From NCBI RefSeq assembly GCF_022654015.1, contig NZ_CP073063.1, forward strand, positions 186,001-250,000: DNA of 64,000 bases. The letters run 5' to 3'. Position numbers and translations under genes: made by a program. The notes below the pieces were generated by a model. It did no database searches and was not told the DNA's origin. It was given only the letters and a program-made list of their open reading frames with translations. Origin of the DNA: Brevundimonas diminuta. Its GTDB lineage: Bacteria > Pseudomonadota > Alphaproteobacteria > Caulobacterales > Caulobacteraceae. The number at the start of each line of letters is the position of its first letter. The stretch's first letter is position 1. This document shows positions 63,770 to 64,000 of the stretch, in pieces.

Positions 63770-64000
63770 CTATTCCAGACCGTCGTCCGACACGACGAAG
63801 GGCCGGTTCTCCGCCTTGGCTTGGGCCGCGAGTTCTTCCTGAACCAGATGCCAGCGCCGCAGACGCTCGTAGTCGATGGCGTGCTCGGGCGAGGCGTCCA
63901 GCCAATGGCGGAAGTCCTCGATCTGAAGCCGGGCGTCCGCGGCGGTCGTGTCGGGCAGGGCCGGCACGTTCGGCAACTGGCGCGCGACATCCGCAGGAAT
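63770..64000 (-). CDS. Unknown small protein, 5' end beyond the window
   Basis: 76 codons are visible on the minus strand, open to the window edge, and the stop is at 63770-63772. The visible part reads IEDFRHWLDASPEHAIDYER and RRWHLVQEELAAQAKAENRP, a short helical polypeptide vaguely like the DUF4880 region of FecR proteins, but too little to name. It is convergent with the histidine kinase, six bases apart. An ATG is not visible, so the start lies beyond the window or is the TTG at 63976. Confidence 0.5.
   Translation of the reverse strand: MPADVARQLPNVPALPDTTAADARLQIEDFRHWLDASPEHAIDYERLRRWHLVQEELAAQAKAENRPFVVSDDGLE

Overview
The window looks like chromosome of a high-GC alphaproteobacterium of the Caulobacterales, most like Brevundimonas. 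This is an inference from GC-rich third positions, the rpmH-rnpA-yidC-engB order, the sucCD and sucAB blocks, a HTH/RodZ-like gene directly before ispG, and abundant TonB-type and signal-peptide-bearing proteins. No 16S rRNA or other decisive marker is present. Nearly all of the window is coding, and several strong Rho-independent terminators mark transcription-unit ends.

Layout. 0-8 kb: the 3' part of ptsP, a RodZ-like membrane HTH protein, ispG, a PEGA-type lipoprotein, an Fe-S-type Rrf2 regulator with a TauE exporter, a stand-alone receiver protein and prfA. 8-18 kb: a small membrane protein, a GST, odhB/sucA, sucDC and an MFS transporter. 18-21.2 kb: a TonB-dependent receptor divergent from a TetR regulator. 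21.3-27.7 kb: a membrane LytTR regulator, a lipoprotein, an orphan cytosine-5 methyltransferase and a ydbH-ynbE-ydbL operon for lipid traffic between the two membranes. 28-31.4 kb: a LytM-type peptidase and isolated tadE/tadG genes. 31.7-38.6 kb: a four-gene chaperone-usher pilus operon bracketed by two PAS-like/LuxR regulators. 38.8-45.3 kb: three genes enclosed by a degenerate copy of a tRNA-Arg 3' half and the intact tRNA-Arg(ACG). 45.4-64 kb: a lipoprotein gamma-glutamyltransferase, a secreted envelope protein, nrdA with two NrdR-like boxes, PAP2, acetyl-CoA hydrolase, a PQQ-type sugar dehydrogenase, argG, an M16 double-domain protease, the rpmH-rnpA-yidC-engB operon, a VTT-domain protein and a histidine kinase.

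The most interesting segment is 38.8-45.3 kb. A CHASE2 receptor with a broken GGDEF and an apparently intact EAL domain is translationally coupled (GTGA overlap) to an exported FecR-domain protein. That protein carries a roughly 350-residue Asn-Pro-Gly repeat tail encoded by nearly identical 120-bp units. The pair is divergent from a TpsB-type outer-membrane transporter that has no TpsA partner nearby. The three genes fill exactly the interval between the two tRNA-Arg 3' ends, as expected for an old tRNA-targeted insertion that has lost its integrase. I propose the three genes form one envelope or c-di-GMP-linked surface module. That is an inference.

The adjacent pilus operon has its own noteworthy control points. 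A 10-bp-stem hairpin lies between the pilin and chaperone genes, and the operon sits between two related regulators. Surface attachment and c-di-GMP turnover genes are therefore clustered from 29 to 45 kb, while the flanks are ordinary housekeeping genes.
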